Shown here: positions 9,752 through 18,907 of the stretch, one piece after another
Layout: every line of letters starts with the position of its first letter
Numbering within the stretch: position 1 is the stretch's first letter
DNA from: an uncultured Flavobacteriales bacterium
Lineage (GTDB): Bacteria; Bacteroidota; Bacteroidia; Flavobacteriales_D; Sanyastnellaceae
Assembly: GCA_938084585.1 (NCBI GenBank)
Contig: CALKFF010000029.1
Location: forward strand, 1 to 64,000
DNA: 64,000 nt
Direction: 5' to 3'
The notes under the pieces: generated by a model
What the model saw: only the letters and a program-made list of their open reading frames with translations
Database searches by the model: none
Told to the model about the DNA's origin: nothing
Position numbers and translations under genes: made by a program

Positions 9752-11170
9752 TCACAAAAGTTGCACCCAGCTGGGCAACACCCAGCACGCCCACAACCAA
9801 GCCATGGCGGCGGCCACCAGGTTGAGCACCACCCCCACCCGAACCATGGTGGACATGCGCAGACGCCCGCTGCCAAACACGATCGCGTTGGGCGGGGTGG
9901 CCATCGGCAGCATGAATGCGCAGCTGCTCACCATCGTCACGGGCACCACAAGGAGCAGGGGGTTCATGTCCCACGACAGCGCAATTTGGGTCACCACAGG
10001 GACCATGACCACGGTCAACGCCAAGTTGCTCATCACCTCAGTCAGGAAGAGCGAGACCAGCACAAACCCTGCAACGAGCAAGCCGGGCGACATGGCCGGG
10101 GCGGACGACACCCACCGGGCCACCGCATCCAGCACACCTGCGTCGCTCAGTTGTCCGGCCAAGGTCAGCCCTCCGCCAAAAAGAAGCAGAATGTCCCACG
10201 GCAAGCGCGCCGTGTCAGCCCATGCGAGGAGCGCCCCTTCTTGTTTGGATCCAGAAGGGAGGACAAACAACGCCACGCCCGCCGCCATGGCGATGGTGGT
10301 GTCGTTGAGCGGCACGCCCAGGTGGTCCACCAACGCCCGACGCGCGACCCAAAGCAAGGCCGTGGTGGCAAACACCAACGCCACCCGACGCTCCGCTTGG
10401 GACCACCCACCCAAGGCCTGCAATTCACTTCGCAACGCCTCCGCCCCTCCCTCCAACGGACTGGACGACACGCGGCAAAGGACCCTCGTCAACAAGACAT
10501 ACACCAGCACCAACATCAGCGCTGAAAACGGCAAGGCCATCATGCTCCATTCCAAAAACGGCACCTCCAATCCGACCTCTTCCACCAGCCCCGCCATGGC
10601 CACGTTGGGCGGCGTGCCCACCAACGTGGCGATGCCCCCAAGGTTGGCGGCGTAAGCGGTGCCCAACAACAGCGCCACCGGGAACCGAGGGTGGTCGTCG
10701 AGGTTGATTTTGGACAAGACGGACAGCGCGATGGGCAACATCATCAGGGTCGTGGCCGTGTTGGAAATCCACATGCTGAGGGCGGCGGTGGCCACCATGA
10801 ATCCCGCAAGCAACCGTCGGGGCTGGCCTCCTGCGGCCACCAAGATGTGCAACGCAAACCGGCGGTGGAGGTTCCACCGCTCCAGCGCCAGGGCAATCAA
10901 AAACCCGCCAAGGAACAAGAACACAAACTTGGAGCCGTAGGGCGCCGCTGTCGAAGACACGTCCGCCACGCCGAGCGTCGGAAACAAGACCAAGGGCAAC
11001 ACTGAAGTGACCCCCAGCGGCACAGCTTCCGCAACCCACCACACCAGCATCCAGGTGGCGGCCGACAGCACGCGCACCATGTCGTCCGGCGCGCCCCATT
11101 CCGTGGCCGTCCACCACGTCAACGCCGCCAAGGCGGGGCCTGCAAGTTGGGCGACATGCTGGGCTTTCAT
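9752..11170 (-). CDS. SLC13/DASS-family sodium:dicarboxylate (or sulfate) symporter
   Basis: 472 residues, about 11-12 hydrophobic segments. Family marks are MWISNTATTLMMLPIA in the first half (the S-N-T-A-T sodium/substrate motif), the LGGFLIALALERWNLHRR block, and a second repeat with LTEVMSNLALTVVMVPV (S-N-L) in the C-terminal half. DASS transporters take up succinate, malate, citrate or sulfate with Na+. The substrate is not decidable here. The start lies 30 bases from divergent phzF, with TATTCTTG at 11176-11183 just upstream. Confidence 0.85.
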   Translation of the reverse strand: MKAQHVAQLAGPALAALTWWTATEWGAPDDMVRVLSAATWMLVWWVAEAVPLGVTSVLPLVLFPTLGVADVSSTAAPYGSKFVFLFLGGFLIALALERWNLHRRFALHILVAAGGQPRRLLAGFMVATAALSMWISNTATTLMMLPIALSVLSKINLDDHPRFPVALLLGTAYAANLGGIATLVGTPPNVAMAGLVEEVGLEVPFLEWSMMALPFSALMLVLVYVLLTRVLCRVSSSPLEGGAEALRSELQALGGWSQAERRVALVFATTALLWVARRALVDHLGVPLNDTTIAMAAGVALFVLPSGSKQEGALLAWADTARLPWDILLLFGGGLTLAGQLSDAGVLDAVARWVSSAPAMSPGLLVAGFVLVSLFLTEVMSNLALTVVMVPVVTQIALSWDMNPLLLVVPVTMVSSCAFMLPMATPPNAIVFGSGRLRMSTMVRVGVVLNLVAAAMAWLWACWVLPSWVQLL

Positions 11171-11200
11171 GCTTGCAAGAATAGCCTACATTGAGCGGTG

Positions 11201-11998
11201 ATGACAATTCCATTTTACCAAGTCACCGCCTTCAGCCGCAACGTATTTGGGGGCAACCAAGCCTGCGTGATGCCCATGGAAGGTTGGCTTTCTGACGACC
11301 TGCTTCTTCACATTGCCCAAGAAAACGCGGTGGCCGAGACGGCGTACCTCAAGCGCTTGGACCAAGGGGTTTACGCCTTGCGGTGGTTCACCCCGGACTT
11401 GGAGATGGACCTCTGCGGACACGCTACATTGGCCTGTGCCCACGTGGTGTTGAACCACTTGGCGCCCCAGCTGGACAAGGTTGAATTCGACACCCAAAGC
11501 GGCCGGTTGGTGGTGACTCGGTCAGCACACGGACTCGACATGGCCCTGCCCAACCGCATGCCCGCCTCCGCCCAACTTCCTCCTGCGTTGGCCGAGTCCT
11601 TGAACAAGCCTCCCCTGGAGGTGCACCTGGCCAGGGATTTCATGTTGGTCTACGCCAGCCAACAAGACGTCGAACAATTTGACGTCGACCGCGCGCTCTT
11701 CGACCGCACCGACCTCGGCACAGGTGGCGTGATCGTCACTGCCCCCGGCGAGGACTGCGACTTTGTCTCCAGGTTCTTCACCCCGCAGGCCACGATCTTG
11801 GAAGATCCTGTCACGGGGTCGGCCCATTGCACCTTGGCGCCTTTTTGGGGGGCGCGTTTGGGCAAAACCGTCATGCAGGCGCGACAACTTTCCGCCAGGC
11901 GAGGCGCGCTGCGCTGCGAAATGAAGGAAGACCACGTTCAAGTCTCCGGTCAAGCCACCACCTACCTCAAGGGAACCGTCCACCTGAACCAAACCTGA
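11201..11998 (+). CDS. PhzF-family isomerase-like protein
   Basis: 265 residues. It begins with the PhzF/diaminopimelate-epimerase fold signature (FYQVTAFSRNVFGGNQACVM), keeps the catalytic glutamate in QENAVAETAYL (about residue 46), then LRWFTPDLEMDLCGHATLA, and has the mirror half with DPVTGSAHCTLAPFW. PhzF enzymes isomerise small metabolites; most members are outside phenazine clusters and unassigned, as here. The ATG at 11201 is chosen over the GTG at 11198. A TACATTGA box is 6 bases upstream. The CIA30-like gene follows 19 bases later. Confidence 0.85.
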   Translation: MTIPFYQVTAFSRNVFGGNQACVMPMEGWLSDDLLLHIAQENAVAETAYLKRLDQGVYALRWFTPDLEMDLCGHATLACAHVVLNHLAPQLDKVEFDTQSGRLVVTRSAHGLDMALPNRMPASAQLPPALAESLNKPPLEVHLARDFMLVYASQQDVEQFDVDRALFDRTDLGTGGVIVTAPGEDCDFVSRFFTPQATILEDPVTGSAHCTLAPFWGARLGKTVMQARQLSARRGALRCEMKEDHVQVSGQATTYLKGTVHLNQT

Positions 11999-12017
11999 CG
12001 GCGCTTGTTCCAAGGGC

Positions 12018-12593
12018 ATGTTCCGTTGGATTTTGCTTTCAAGCCTTGCCGTCATGTCGTGCGCCTCTTCCTCTGTCCCACCCCGCTCCAACCAAGACGT
12101 GGTTTGGGACTTCCGCTCCACGGGCACCAGAGATTGGCGCCCCTTGAACGACGGCGTCATGGGCGGACGTTCCACAGGTAAAGTCGCCTACGGAGACAGC
12201 ACGATGGTGTGGCAGGGCGCCACAAGCCTCGAAAACAACGGCGGCTTCGCCTCGTTGCGTGCGCCATGGGGTCACTTGAACCTCAGCCAAGCCCGTGAAG
12301 TGGTGCTCACGTGCCGAGGCACGGGCGGCCCCTTCAAGCTGACCATGGAAACGTCAGAGCGGTGGTGGATGCCTTACGCCTACGCGTCGTTCAGCCCAAC
12401 GGAGGAATGGGGCGAGGTCGTGCTCGACGTGTCCGATTTCGGGTGGAGCCAAGCCCAAATGGGCGACCTGCGCAGCGTGACCCCCGCCAAGGAATGGTCC
12501 GACATCCTTCGAGTGGGGCTGATGAAGTACGACGGCACAGCGCAACCCTTCGAATTGGAGGTTCAATCGCTGCGCATCAGACAGGGCCGCTGA
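12018..12593 (+). CDS. CIA30-domain lipoprotein
   Basis: 191 residues. Lipoprotein signal FRWILLSSLAVMSC (Cys15), then a single CIA30-type beta domain with WRPLNDGVMGGRSTG (about 40-55), GGFASLRAPWG and W-M-P-Y-A-Y-ASF blocks. CIA30 domains are named from a complex I assembly factor, but bacterial secreted versions are of unknown role and may bind carbohydrate. It follows phzF closely and is probably co-transcribed. Confidence 0.75.
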   Translation: MFRWILLSSLAVMSCASSSVPPRSNQDVVWDFRSTGTRDWRPLNDGVMGGRSTGKVAYGDSTMVWQGATSLENNGGFASLRAPWGHLNLSQAREVVLTCRGTGGPFKLTMETSERWWMPYAYASFSPTEEWGEVVLDVSDFGWSQAQMGDLRSVTPAKEWSDILRVGLMKYDGTAQPFELEVQSLRIRQGR

Positions 12594-12599
12594 CGGGAC

Positions 12600-13739
12600 T
12601 CAATCGCGGGTCCACGCGGACTCCACCCACATCAGCGCCTCGGGCATCCGACGTCCCCAATCGGACTCAAAATGTTTGGCGCCGTCGTACACCTTGACCA
12701 CATGGTTGAGGTCTCGCCCTCGGGCCAATAGCGCCATCTCGTCGACCCCGGGTTGCAATTGTTCTTCCAACCCCACCGTGCCGTTGTCGATCCACAGGGG
12801 CACGTCGTGGCCTTCCCAACCTCGCGATTTCAATGAATCAGGGTAACTGAACCCGGCATACCCAAACGCAGGCGACATGCAAATGGCGGCGTCCACCACC
12901 TCGGGGTGGCGCTCTGCAGCGATGAAAGAAATGAGGCCGCCCATCGACGCCCCGCCCACAGTCGTGGGCGCGTCCTCAGGGACGTTGAATTGGCTTCGGA
13001 CCTCTGGCACGAGTTCCGTCATCAGCCAATCGACGTACCGCGCACCGCGCTGGCCAGGGCCGTATTCCACGGACCGCTCCGCCGTGCAAGCGGCGGTGAC
13101 GAGCAACGTGCGCGGAACAATCCCAGCACGCACCAACGAATCGAGGACCTCGTCCACCCCCCAATCCACGCCAAAGTTGGACGTCGCAGGATCGACCACG
13201 TTTTGGCCGTCGTGCATGACAAGAACCCTTTGAATGGGGGTGGGCGGGTTGGTTTGGGGCGGGGTCCACACCCACACTTCACGCGGCATCAACCCCTCAG
13301 CCTCGTGCACCCCGTGGCTTTCAAGCTCTCCTGTGATTTGGCCCACCACGCGGCGGGCGGTGTTGGCGTCGCTCCACGCCAGCACGGTGTCTTGCACATG
13401 CACCAGCCCCTCGACTTTCAAGTCGGCGTTGGGACGTTTTTGGCCTTCAGTGTCCAGGGCTTCGTGCGCCCAAGCGCCCAAGGTGAACTTGTACTCCAGG
13501 GACTGCGGCGTCAAGGGAGTGGTCCCCTCCCAACGGTCGTTGCCCATGTAGGTCAGGGGCAACCCGCATGGCTGCCACGGACCCCACGTCTTGGCGCTTC
13601 CCGCCACGCACAAGGACGAATCCGGGGACAGCCCTGGGGCCACCACGGTGAAGGACAACCGGGTTTCCGCCGATTCGGTTTGGGGTTCCGTGCATGCCAC
13701 CCCAAGCAGGGCACATCCCATGAAAGCAAGTCGTCGCAT
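12600..13739 (-). CDS. Alpha/beta-hydrolase lipoprotein, enterochelin-esterase-like
   Basis: 379 residues. Lipoprotein signal MRRLAFMGCALLGVAC (Cys16). An N-terminal starch-binding-like beta domain (about 30-120, with AKTWGPWQPCGLP) is followed by an esterase domain of the Fes/IroE/esterase D type: VLVMHDGQN (oxyanion side), GGASMGGLISFIAAERHPE (nucleophile Ser) and a C-terminal DGAKHFESDW histidine. Such proteins hydrolyse siderophore esters or sugar esters; the substrate cannot be inferred. It is convergent with the CIA30 gene, 6 bases apart. Confidence 0.75.
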   Translation of the reverse strand: MRRLAFMGCALLGVACTEPQTESAETRLSFTVVAPGLSPDSSLCVAGSAKTWGPWQPCGLPLTYMGNDRWEGTTPLTPQSLEYKFTLGAWAHEALDTEGQKRPNADLKVEGLVHVQDTVLAWSDANTARRVVGQITGELESHGVHEAEGLMPREVWVWTPPQTNPPTPIQRVLVMHDGQNVVDPATSNFGVDWGVDEVLDSLVRAGIVPRTLLVTAACTAERSVEYGPGQRGARYVDWLMTELVPEVRSQFNVPEDAPTTVGGASMGGLISFIAAERHPEVVDAAICMSPAFGYAGFSYPDSLKSRGWEGHDVPLWIDNGTVGLEEQLQPGVDEMALLARGRDLNHVVKVYDGAKHFESDWGRRMPEALMWVESAWTRD

Positions 13740-13748
13740 GCGGCGAAT

Positions 13749-14159
13749 CTACGCCTCGCCGGGCTCCGCAAGCCGGGCTTGAACTTCCGGAGACCACGTG
13801 CATGTTTCCCGGGTGCCAAACCACACCATGCGGTTCTGCGCCACCCATGCGTAGCCCCATCTCGGCACGGCGCGGCACAACCCTGACCAAGGGGCCGTCA
13901 GGAACGGCGCCAAAGCGCGCAGGGCGTCCGTGGCTACGCGAACATCCCCGCCCTTCCAAACCACCACCCCCGGAAGCGGTGCGGTGCGCAGACGTTCCGG
14001 CAACAAGCGCTGGGCCAAGTCGCCCTGCAAGGAGGCGAACTTCAAGGCATGCTCGGACACGTCCGAACGCAGGTGCCCGGCCACCCACTGCACGCTGCGC
14101 TGGCAGAGCACGCACGGTCCGTCGAAGAACACCACGGCAGATGTCGGGTCCGCATTCAT
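13749..14159 (-). CDS. DCC-family thiol-disulfide oxidoreductase-like protein (DUF393)
   Basis: 136 residues from the ATG at 14159. The family motif is FFDGPCVLCQRSVQWV (residues 11-26), with the paired cysteines C-x2-C after DG. The second half has the usual hydrophobic PFLTAPWSGLCRAVPRWGY block. DCC proteins are predicted thioredoxin-like membrane-associated proteins of unclear substrate. The start lies only 34 bases from the start of a small membrane protein gene on the other strand. Confidence 0.8.
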   Translation of the reverse strand: MNADPTSAVVFFDGPCVLCQRSVQWVAGHLRSDVSEHALKFASLQGDLAQRLLPERLRTAPLPGVVVWKGGDVRVATDALRALAPFLTAPWSGLCRAVPRWGYAWVAQNRMVWFGTRETCTWSPEVQARLAEPGEA

Positions 14160-14193
14160 CTGTCCAAAGATGCGACACTTGTACCTTCGCGGC

Positions 14194-14364
14194 GTGGAAG
14201 GCGCATTGGATTGGTTGAAGGCCCTCGGCGTGGCAGGATTTTTGTTCTTTTTGGGCAAAGGCATCTTGTGGCTCGTCGTATTTTGGCTGGTCTCCAAAGG
14301 CGTCATCCCCAAGGAGCGCATGGACGCCTTGAAAGCGAAGTTGTCTCGCAAACCCCGCACATGA
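14194..14364 (+). CDS. Small single-helix membrane protein upstream of hemJ
   Basis: 56 residues if read from the GTG at 14194; an in-frame ATG at 14170 would give 64. The GTG is preferred because the promoter-like octamer TACCTTCG (14182-14189) lies 4 bases before it and would be inside the longer reading. The protein has one strong hydrophobic helix (VAGFLFFLGKGILWLVVFWL) and a basic tail (KERMDALKAKLSRKPRT). Its stop overlaps the hemJ ATG by four bases (ATGA), so the two are translationally coupled. Function unknown, possibly related to HemJ. Confidence 0.65.
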   Translation: MEGALDWLKALGVAGFLFFLGKGILWLVVFWLVSKGVIPKERMDALKAKLSRKPRT

Positions 14365-14894
14365 GTTACGCTGTCCTCAAAGCCCTGCACATTGTCTTCG
14401 TGGTGACGTGGTTTGCGGGGTTGTTCTACATCGTGCGGCTGCTGATTTACATCCAAGAAGCCCACGACAAGCCCGCGCACGAGCGAGACGTGCTCCTGCC
14501 TCAGTTGAAACTCATGAGCCGGCGGCTTTGGAAAGGCATCACGTGGCCCTCGGCCATCCTCACGGCCATCCTGGGCACCTCCCTCGTGTGGAGCATTCCT
14601 GGCTATTTGCAAGCGCCTTGGATGCACTTGAAACTGACCTTGGTCGTGCTTTTGTTCGCGTACCACGGGTGGACCCACGTGCTGGTGGGCCAGTGCGACC
14701 TCGACGCATGCCGTTGGTCGTCCCAAGCGTTGCGCATGTGGAACGAACTGGCCACGCTGTTTTTGTTTGGGATCGTGATTTTGGTGGTGCTGAAAAGCGC
14801 CACGAACTGGGTCTACTTCGGGGTGGGCCTGTTGCTGCTGACCGTGGGATTGGCCTACGCCATTCAAGTCTACAAGCGGCGTCGCAAGTCCTGA
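14361..14894 (+). CDS. hemJ: HemJ, protoporphyrinogen IX oxidase
   Basis: 177 residues with four to five membrane helices. It begins YAVLKALHIVFVVTWFAGLFYIVRLLIY, the HemJ signature with the conserved His (residue 10) and the W-x-A-G-x-F-Y-x-x-R-L motif, and has LMSRRLWKGITWPSAIL and LKLTLVVLLFAYHGW further on. HemJ performs the penultimate step of protoheme synthesis at the inner membrane in organisms lacking HemG/HemY. The position next to the hem operon agrees. It is convergent with hemN, with only two bases between the stop codons. Confidence 0.9.
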   Translation: MSYAVLKALHIVFVVTWFAGLFYIVRLLIYIQEAHDKPAHERDVLLPQLKLMSRRLWKGITWPSAILTAILGTSLVWSIPGYLQAPWMHLKLTLVVLLFAYHGWTHVLVGQCDLDACRWSSQALRMWNELATLFLFGIVILVVLKSATNWVYFGVGLLLLTVGLAYAIQVYKRRRKS

Positions 14895-14896
14895 CG

Positions 14897-16267
14897 TCAC
14901 ACGGTCATCGAGAACACCCGGGTCGTCGGCGCTTTTCGCAAAAGGCGCAAATCCAAGGCCATGCACACGTTGCGCACGAAGGGCCTTCCCTTGTCTGTCA
15001 CGCGCAGGGTCCATCCATCTCGAACCACCAGCCCGTCGGACTCCATTTCGCCGAGCTTGGCAAGGCACGCTTCAAGCTCCGGGAACCGGTCTGCGGGGTC
15101 TTCGAACGACGTGGTGAATTGGCACATCAAGTTCAGGATGTGCTTGCGCACCAGCAGGTCTTCTTCGTGGAGCATGTGGCCTCGGAAGACCGGAATCTCT
15201 CCCTTCATCGCCCGCGCCTCGTACTCGGCCACGGTTTTCACGTTTTGGGCAAAGCCGCCCCACGAGTCGCTGATGGCCGACATCCCCAACCCCACCATCA
15301 ACTGGGTCTTGCCCGAGGTGTAGCCCATGAAATTGCGGTGCAAGGAACCGTCGTGGAACGCCTTCGCCAGGTCGTCGGACGGCAGCGCGAAGTGGTCCAT
15401 GCCAATCTCCTCGTAGCCCAACTCTAAGAAACGCTGCTTGCCCAGCTCGTACAGGTTTCGCTTGCCCTCGTTGCTGGGGAGGTCTTGCTCGTCGTACCCG
15501 CGCTGGCCGGTGCCTTTGATCCACGGCACGTGGGCGTAGCTGTAGAACGCAATCCGGTCGGGCTTGAGCTCCGCCGTTTTGTCAATGGTGTGGGCCATGG
15601 CCTCAAGGCTTTGGTGGGGCAAGCCAAACACCAGGTCGTGGCTCACCGACGTGTACCCCACCTCCCGGCTCTCGTCCGTCACCCGCTTGACGTCTTCGAA
15701 CGACTGAATGCGGTTGATGGCCTTTTGCACCACAGGATCGTAGTCTTGAATTCCGAAGCTGTTGCGCCGGAAGCCCAAACTGTGGAGCACCTCAAGGTGC
15801 GCCCGGGTCGTGTTGTTGGGGTGCGCTTCGAAACTCAGCAGCGGCGTGTCGCACAGCTCCGCATGCGCGAAGATGCCCTCGAGCAAATCACGCAAATGGT
15901 CCGGCGAGAAAAAGGTCGGGGTGCCGCCCCCCAAGTGCAGTTCCTTGATGCGCGGCGTGCCGTCGAACAACGCCCGGTAACTGGCCCATTCCGCCAGGAC
16001 CGCCTTGACGTAGGGCGACTCCACGCTGTGGCGCTTGGTGATGTGCTTGTGGCATCCACAAAACGTGCACAGCGACTCGCAAAACGGCAAGTGGATGTAC
16101 ACGCTGATGCCTTCCTTGGCGTTGGACGCCGAGAACGCCTCCGAGACGCTGGAGCGCCAGCGGGCCTCGGAGAACGTGTCCGCCTCCCAATACGGCACCG
16201 TTGGGTAGCTCGTGTAACGAGGCCCTGGGATGTTGTACTTCCGGATGAGGTGCTTGTCGAAGCTCAT
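14897..16267 (-). CDS. hemN: HemN, oxygen-independent coproporphyrinogen III oxidase
   Basis: 456 residues, the normal length for true HemN. The radical SAM cluster is C63-x3-C67-x2-C70 in FCESLCTFCGC, followed by the HemN-type fourth Cys (C72). The N-terminus KYNIPGPRYTSYPTVPYW is the HemN hallmark absent from HemW. Later blocks include HLGGGTPTFFSPDHL and SFGIQDYDPVVQKAINR. It converts coproporphyrinogen III to protoporphyrinogen IX without O2. It is last in the hemACDEBN transcription unit; its ATG overlaps the hemB stop by four bases. Confidence 0.95.
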   Translation of the reverse strand: MSFDKHLIRKYNIPGPRYTSYPTVPYWEADTFSEARWRSSVSEAFSASNAKEGISVYIHLPFCESLCTFCGCHKHITKRHSVESPYVKAVLAEWASYRALFDGTPRIKELHLGGGTPTFFSPDHLRDLLEGIFAHAELCDTPLLSFEAHPNNTTRAHLEVLHSLGFRRNSFGIQDYDPVVQKAINRIQSFEDVKRVTDESREVGYTSVSHDLVFGLPHQSLEAMAHTIDKTAELKPDRIAFYSYAHVPWIKGTGQRGYDEQDLPSNEGKRNLYELGKQRFLELGYEEIGMDHFALPSDDLAKAFHDGSLHRNFMGYTSGKTQLMVGLGMSAISDSWGGFAQNVKTVAEYEARAMKGEIPVFRGHMLHEEDLLVRKHILNLMCQFTTSFEDPADRFPELEACLAKLGEMESDGLVVRDGWTLRVTDKGRPFVRNVCMALDLRLLRKAPTTRVFSMTV

Positions 16268-17247
16268 GCCTGTCCGTGCTGCAAGCGGGCGAAGTCCAGC
16301 CCGAAATACGTGGCGACGAGGTCGGCCCCCGCACGCTTGAAGCTGAGCAAGGACTCCAGCATCGCCGCCTCTTCGTCCACCCAGCCCTGGGCAGCAGCCG
16401 CCTTGATCATGGCGTATTCGCCGCTGACCTGGTATGCCGCCACAGGCACGGATGAGGCCTGCTTGACGCGGTGCAAGACGTCGAGGTAGGGCAACCCCGG
16501 TTTGACCATCACGAGGTCGGCGCCTTCGGCGATGTCCAAGGCCGCCTCACGCAGTCCTTCTCGGACGTTGGCGGGGTCCATTTGGTAGGTGCGCTTGTCG
16601 CCAAATCCCGGCGCCGAATCCAGGGCGTCCCGGAACGGGCCGTAGAAACACGAGGCGTACTTGGCGCTGTAGCTGAGGATGCCCACGTCGGTGTGACCGG
16701 CCTGGTCGAGTCCCGCACGGATGGCGCCCACCCGGCCGTCCATCATGTCGCTGGGCGCGACCATGTCCACCCCAGCTTGGGCGTGGCTGACCGCCATCTT
16801 GGTGAGCACCTCGACCGTGGTGTCGTTCACAATTTGGCCTTCCTCCACAATCCCGTCGTGGCCAAACGACGAAAACGGGTCGAGCGCCACGTCCGTCATG
16901 ACCACCATGTCCGGGACAGCACGCTTGATGGCTTGCACCGCGCGCTGCATCAAGCCCTCGGCGTTGAGGGCCTCCGTGCCGGCGTTGTCTTTGAGCGCGT
17001 CGTCCACCTGAACGAACAACAAGACGCATTTCAGACCGTGGTCGCGGAGGACTTTCACGTGCTCCACCGTCAAATCAAGGCTTCGCTTGAAGTAGCCGGG
17101 CATGGACGGAATCTCGCGCGCCACCCCCTGCCCTTCGAGGACAAACAGCGGCGTGATGAAGTCCTCGCACCGCACGGCATGCTCGGCCACGAGGTCGCGC
17201 AAAAAGCCCGAGCGGCGAAGGCGACGGGGGCGTTGGGTGAGGTTCAT
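16264..17247 (-). CDS. hemB: HemB, porphobilinogen synthase
   Basis: 327 residues from the ATG at 17247. It condenses two 5-aminolevulinates to porphobilinogen. The Schiff-base lysines are K196 ([13 protein letters not shown]) and K249 ([11 protein letters not shown]). The segment [18 protein letters not shown] carries Asp and no cysteine at the positions used for catalytic zinc, so this is the Mg-type enzyme rather than the zinc type. It overlaps hemE by four bases upstream and hemN by four downstream. A far longer open frame upstream of the ATG lies over hemE and is not used. Confidence 0.95.
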   Translation of the reverse strand: MNLTQRPRRLRRSGFLRDLVAEHAVRCEDFITPLFVLEGQGVAREIPSMPGYFKRSLDLTVEHVKVLRDHGLKCVLLFVQVDDALKDNAGTEALNAEGLMQRAVQAIKRAVPDMVVMTDVALDPFSSFGHDGIVEEGQIVNDTTVEVLTKMAVSHAQAGVDMVAPSDMMDGRVGAIRAGLDQAGHTDVGILSYSAKYASCFYGPFRDALDSAPGFGDKRTYQMDPANVREGLREAALDIAEGADLVMVKPGLPYLDVLHRVKQASSVPVAAYQVSGEYAMIKAAAAQGWVDEEAAMLESLLSFKRAGADLVATYFGLDFARLQHGQA

Positions 17248-18269
17248 GAGCTGGGGGTGTAAGATTTGACCGCCTCCACAAACGCTTTGACATGCGGGAC
17301 GGGGATGTTGGGCAGGATCCCATGGCCGAGGTTGACCACGTAACGGTCCTTGCCAAAGGCGTCGATCATCTCCTTGACCATCGATTGGATTTGGTCGGGA
17401 GGCGACATCAAACGCACGGGGTCGAAGTTGCCTTGAAGGGTGACGTCGTGGCCCGCGCGACGGCGCGCCTCCTCTGGACGGATCGTCCAATCGAGACCCA
17501 AGGCGCTGGCGCCCCACGTGCCCATGGCGTCCAGGGAATGCCAACACCCCTTCGCGAAGACGATGGTCGGAATGTCGTCGCGCAGCGCGTCCACGATTTG
17601 GCGCATGTATTGGCCCGAAAAGAGCTCCCAATCGACCGGCGACAAGACCCCGCCCCAGGAATCGAACAGCTGCACCGCATCCACCCCGTGCTTCACTTTG
17701 GCTTTGAGGTAGGCGATGGTGGTGTCGGTGATTTTCTGAAGCAACGCGTGGGCGGCTTCAGGCTCTGTGAATGCAAACGACTTGGCGATGTCGAAGTTGC
17801 GGCTTCCCTGCCCTTGCACCGCGTAACAGAAAATGGTCCAAGGCGAACCCGCAAAGCCGATGAGCGGTACCCGGTCGTTCAGCGTTTGCTTCGTCATCAC
17901 AATGGCGTCCATCACGTACGAGAGGGCCTCTTCGGCGTCTGGCACCCGCACGGCTTCCACGTCCGCCGCAATGCGCACGGGGTTGGCCAAGTAGGGGCCC
18001 TGGCCTGGCTTCATCTCAAACGCCAACCCCATGGCTTGGGGCACCACCAAAATGTCCGAGAACAAGATGGCCGCGTCGGTGCCGATTTGGTCGATCGGCA
18101 TGACGGTGATTTCCGTGGCGAGCTCGGGGGTTTGGCACCGGGTGAAGAAATCGTACTTCGCCTTGAGCTTCATGAAGTCCGGCAAGTAGCGGCCTGCTTG
18201 GCGCATGATCCAGACGGGAGGCCGTGGGACGGTGTCGCCGTTCAAGGCTTGCAAAAAGAGGTGGCTCAT
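17244..18269 (-). CDS. hemE: HemE, uroporphyrinogen decarboxylase
   Basis: 341 residues. N-terminal [16 protein letters not shown] is the active-site signature with the two conserved arginines. Further blocks are [23 protein letters not shown] and [13 protein letters not shown]. It decarboxylates the four acetate side chains of uroporphyrinogen III. It overlaps hemD (upstream) and hemB (downstream) by four bases each, so it is translationally coupled in the hem operon. Confidence 0.95.
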   Translation of the reverse strand: MSHLFLQALNGDTVPRPPVWIMRQAGRYLPDFMKLKAKYDFFTRCQTPELATEITVMPIDQIGTDAAILFSDILVVPQAMGLAFEMKPGQGPYLANPVRIAADVEAVRVPDAEEALSYVMDAIVMTKQTLNDRVPLIGFAGSPWTIFCYAVQGQGSRNFDIAKSFAFTEPEAAHALLQKITDTTIAYLKAKVKHGVDAVQLFDSWGGVLSPVDWELFSGQYMRQIVDALRDDIPTIVFAKGCWHSLDAMGTWGASALGLDWTIRPEEARRRAGHDVTLQGNFDPVRLMSPPDQIQSMVKEMIDAFGKDRYVVNLGHGILPNIPVPHVKAFVEAVKSYTPSS

Positions 18270-18907
18270 GATCTGAAATGTTCAATGGCTGCGCGCACGA
18301 CCGCCAGCTTGGTGGATTTGGAGGCCAACACCACAGGGTGGCCAAACGACTGCGCCACCGCTCCGGTGGTCGCTCCGATGCAAAAAGACGAGGCCAACTG
18401 GGCGTTGGATGCATGGTAGCTCCGGACGCCGCTGGGGCTGAAAAACAGGATGCCGTCCCAAGGGCCGTCCATCCGGCGGGAGGCATGAAGGGTGTCGTAC
18501 ACCTCCACCACCTCAAGCGCTGCTCCGGCATGGGCAAACGCGTCTTCCACCGTGGGCATGCGTGTGCTTCCGCACACGAACGTGCACGTTTCCCCCAGGG
18601 CCACGGCGTGCTCCGACATGGACGCTGCCCCGCTGTGGACGGACATCACCTGGGCGCCCCGGGACCGCAGTTTGTCGGCGGTTTTCTCGCCCACACAACG
18701 GACCTGAACACCTTTCCAATCCAGGGCGTGCAGAGCGTTTTGGCTGCTCACAAGCACGGTCCGTTCTCCAGGCTGAAGCTGGATCTCGCGGGCATGTTCG
18801 CGCGGCACGGTGTCCACAAAGTCGTGGGCCGTGCAACGGATGCCGGATTCCGTCAACTCCGCGAGCGCCGAAGCGTCCAGCCTGCGTGTGGAGAGCACCT
18901 CAATCAT
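18266..18907 (-). CDS. hemD: HemD, uroporphyrinogen-III synthase
   Basis: 213 residues from the ATG at 18907, which overlaps the hemC end by eight bases; a longer reading to 18952 would run further into hemC. HemD is weakly conserved, but the two-lobed fold marks are visible: [50 protein letters not shown] and [14 protein letters not shown], then [14 protein letters not shown]. The position between hemC and hemE is decisive. It closes and inverts ring D of hydroxymethylbilane. Confidence 0.88.
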   Translation of the reverse strand: MIEVLSTRRLDASALAELTESGIRCTAHDFVDTVPREHAREIQLQPGERTVLVSSQNALHALDWKGVQVRCVGEKTADKLRSRGAQVMSVHSGAASMSEHAVALGETCTFVCGSTRMPTVEDAFAHAGAALEVVEVYDTLHASRRMDGPWDGILFFSPSGVRSYHASNAQLASSFCIGATTGAVAQSFGHPVVLASKSTKLAVVRAAIEHFRS

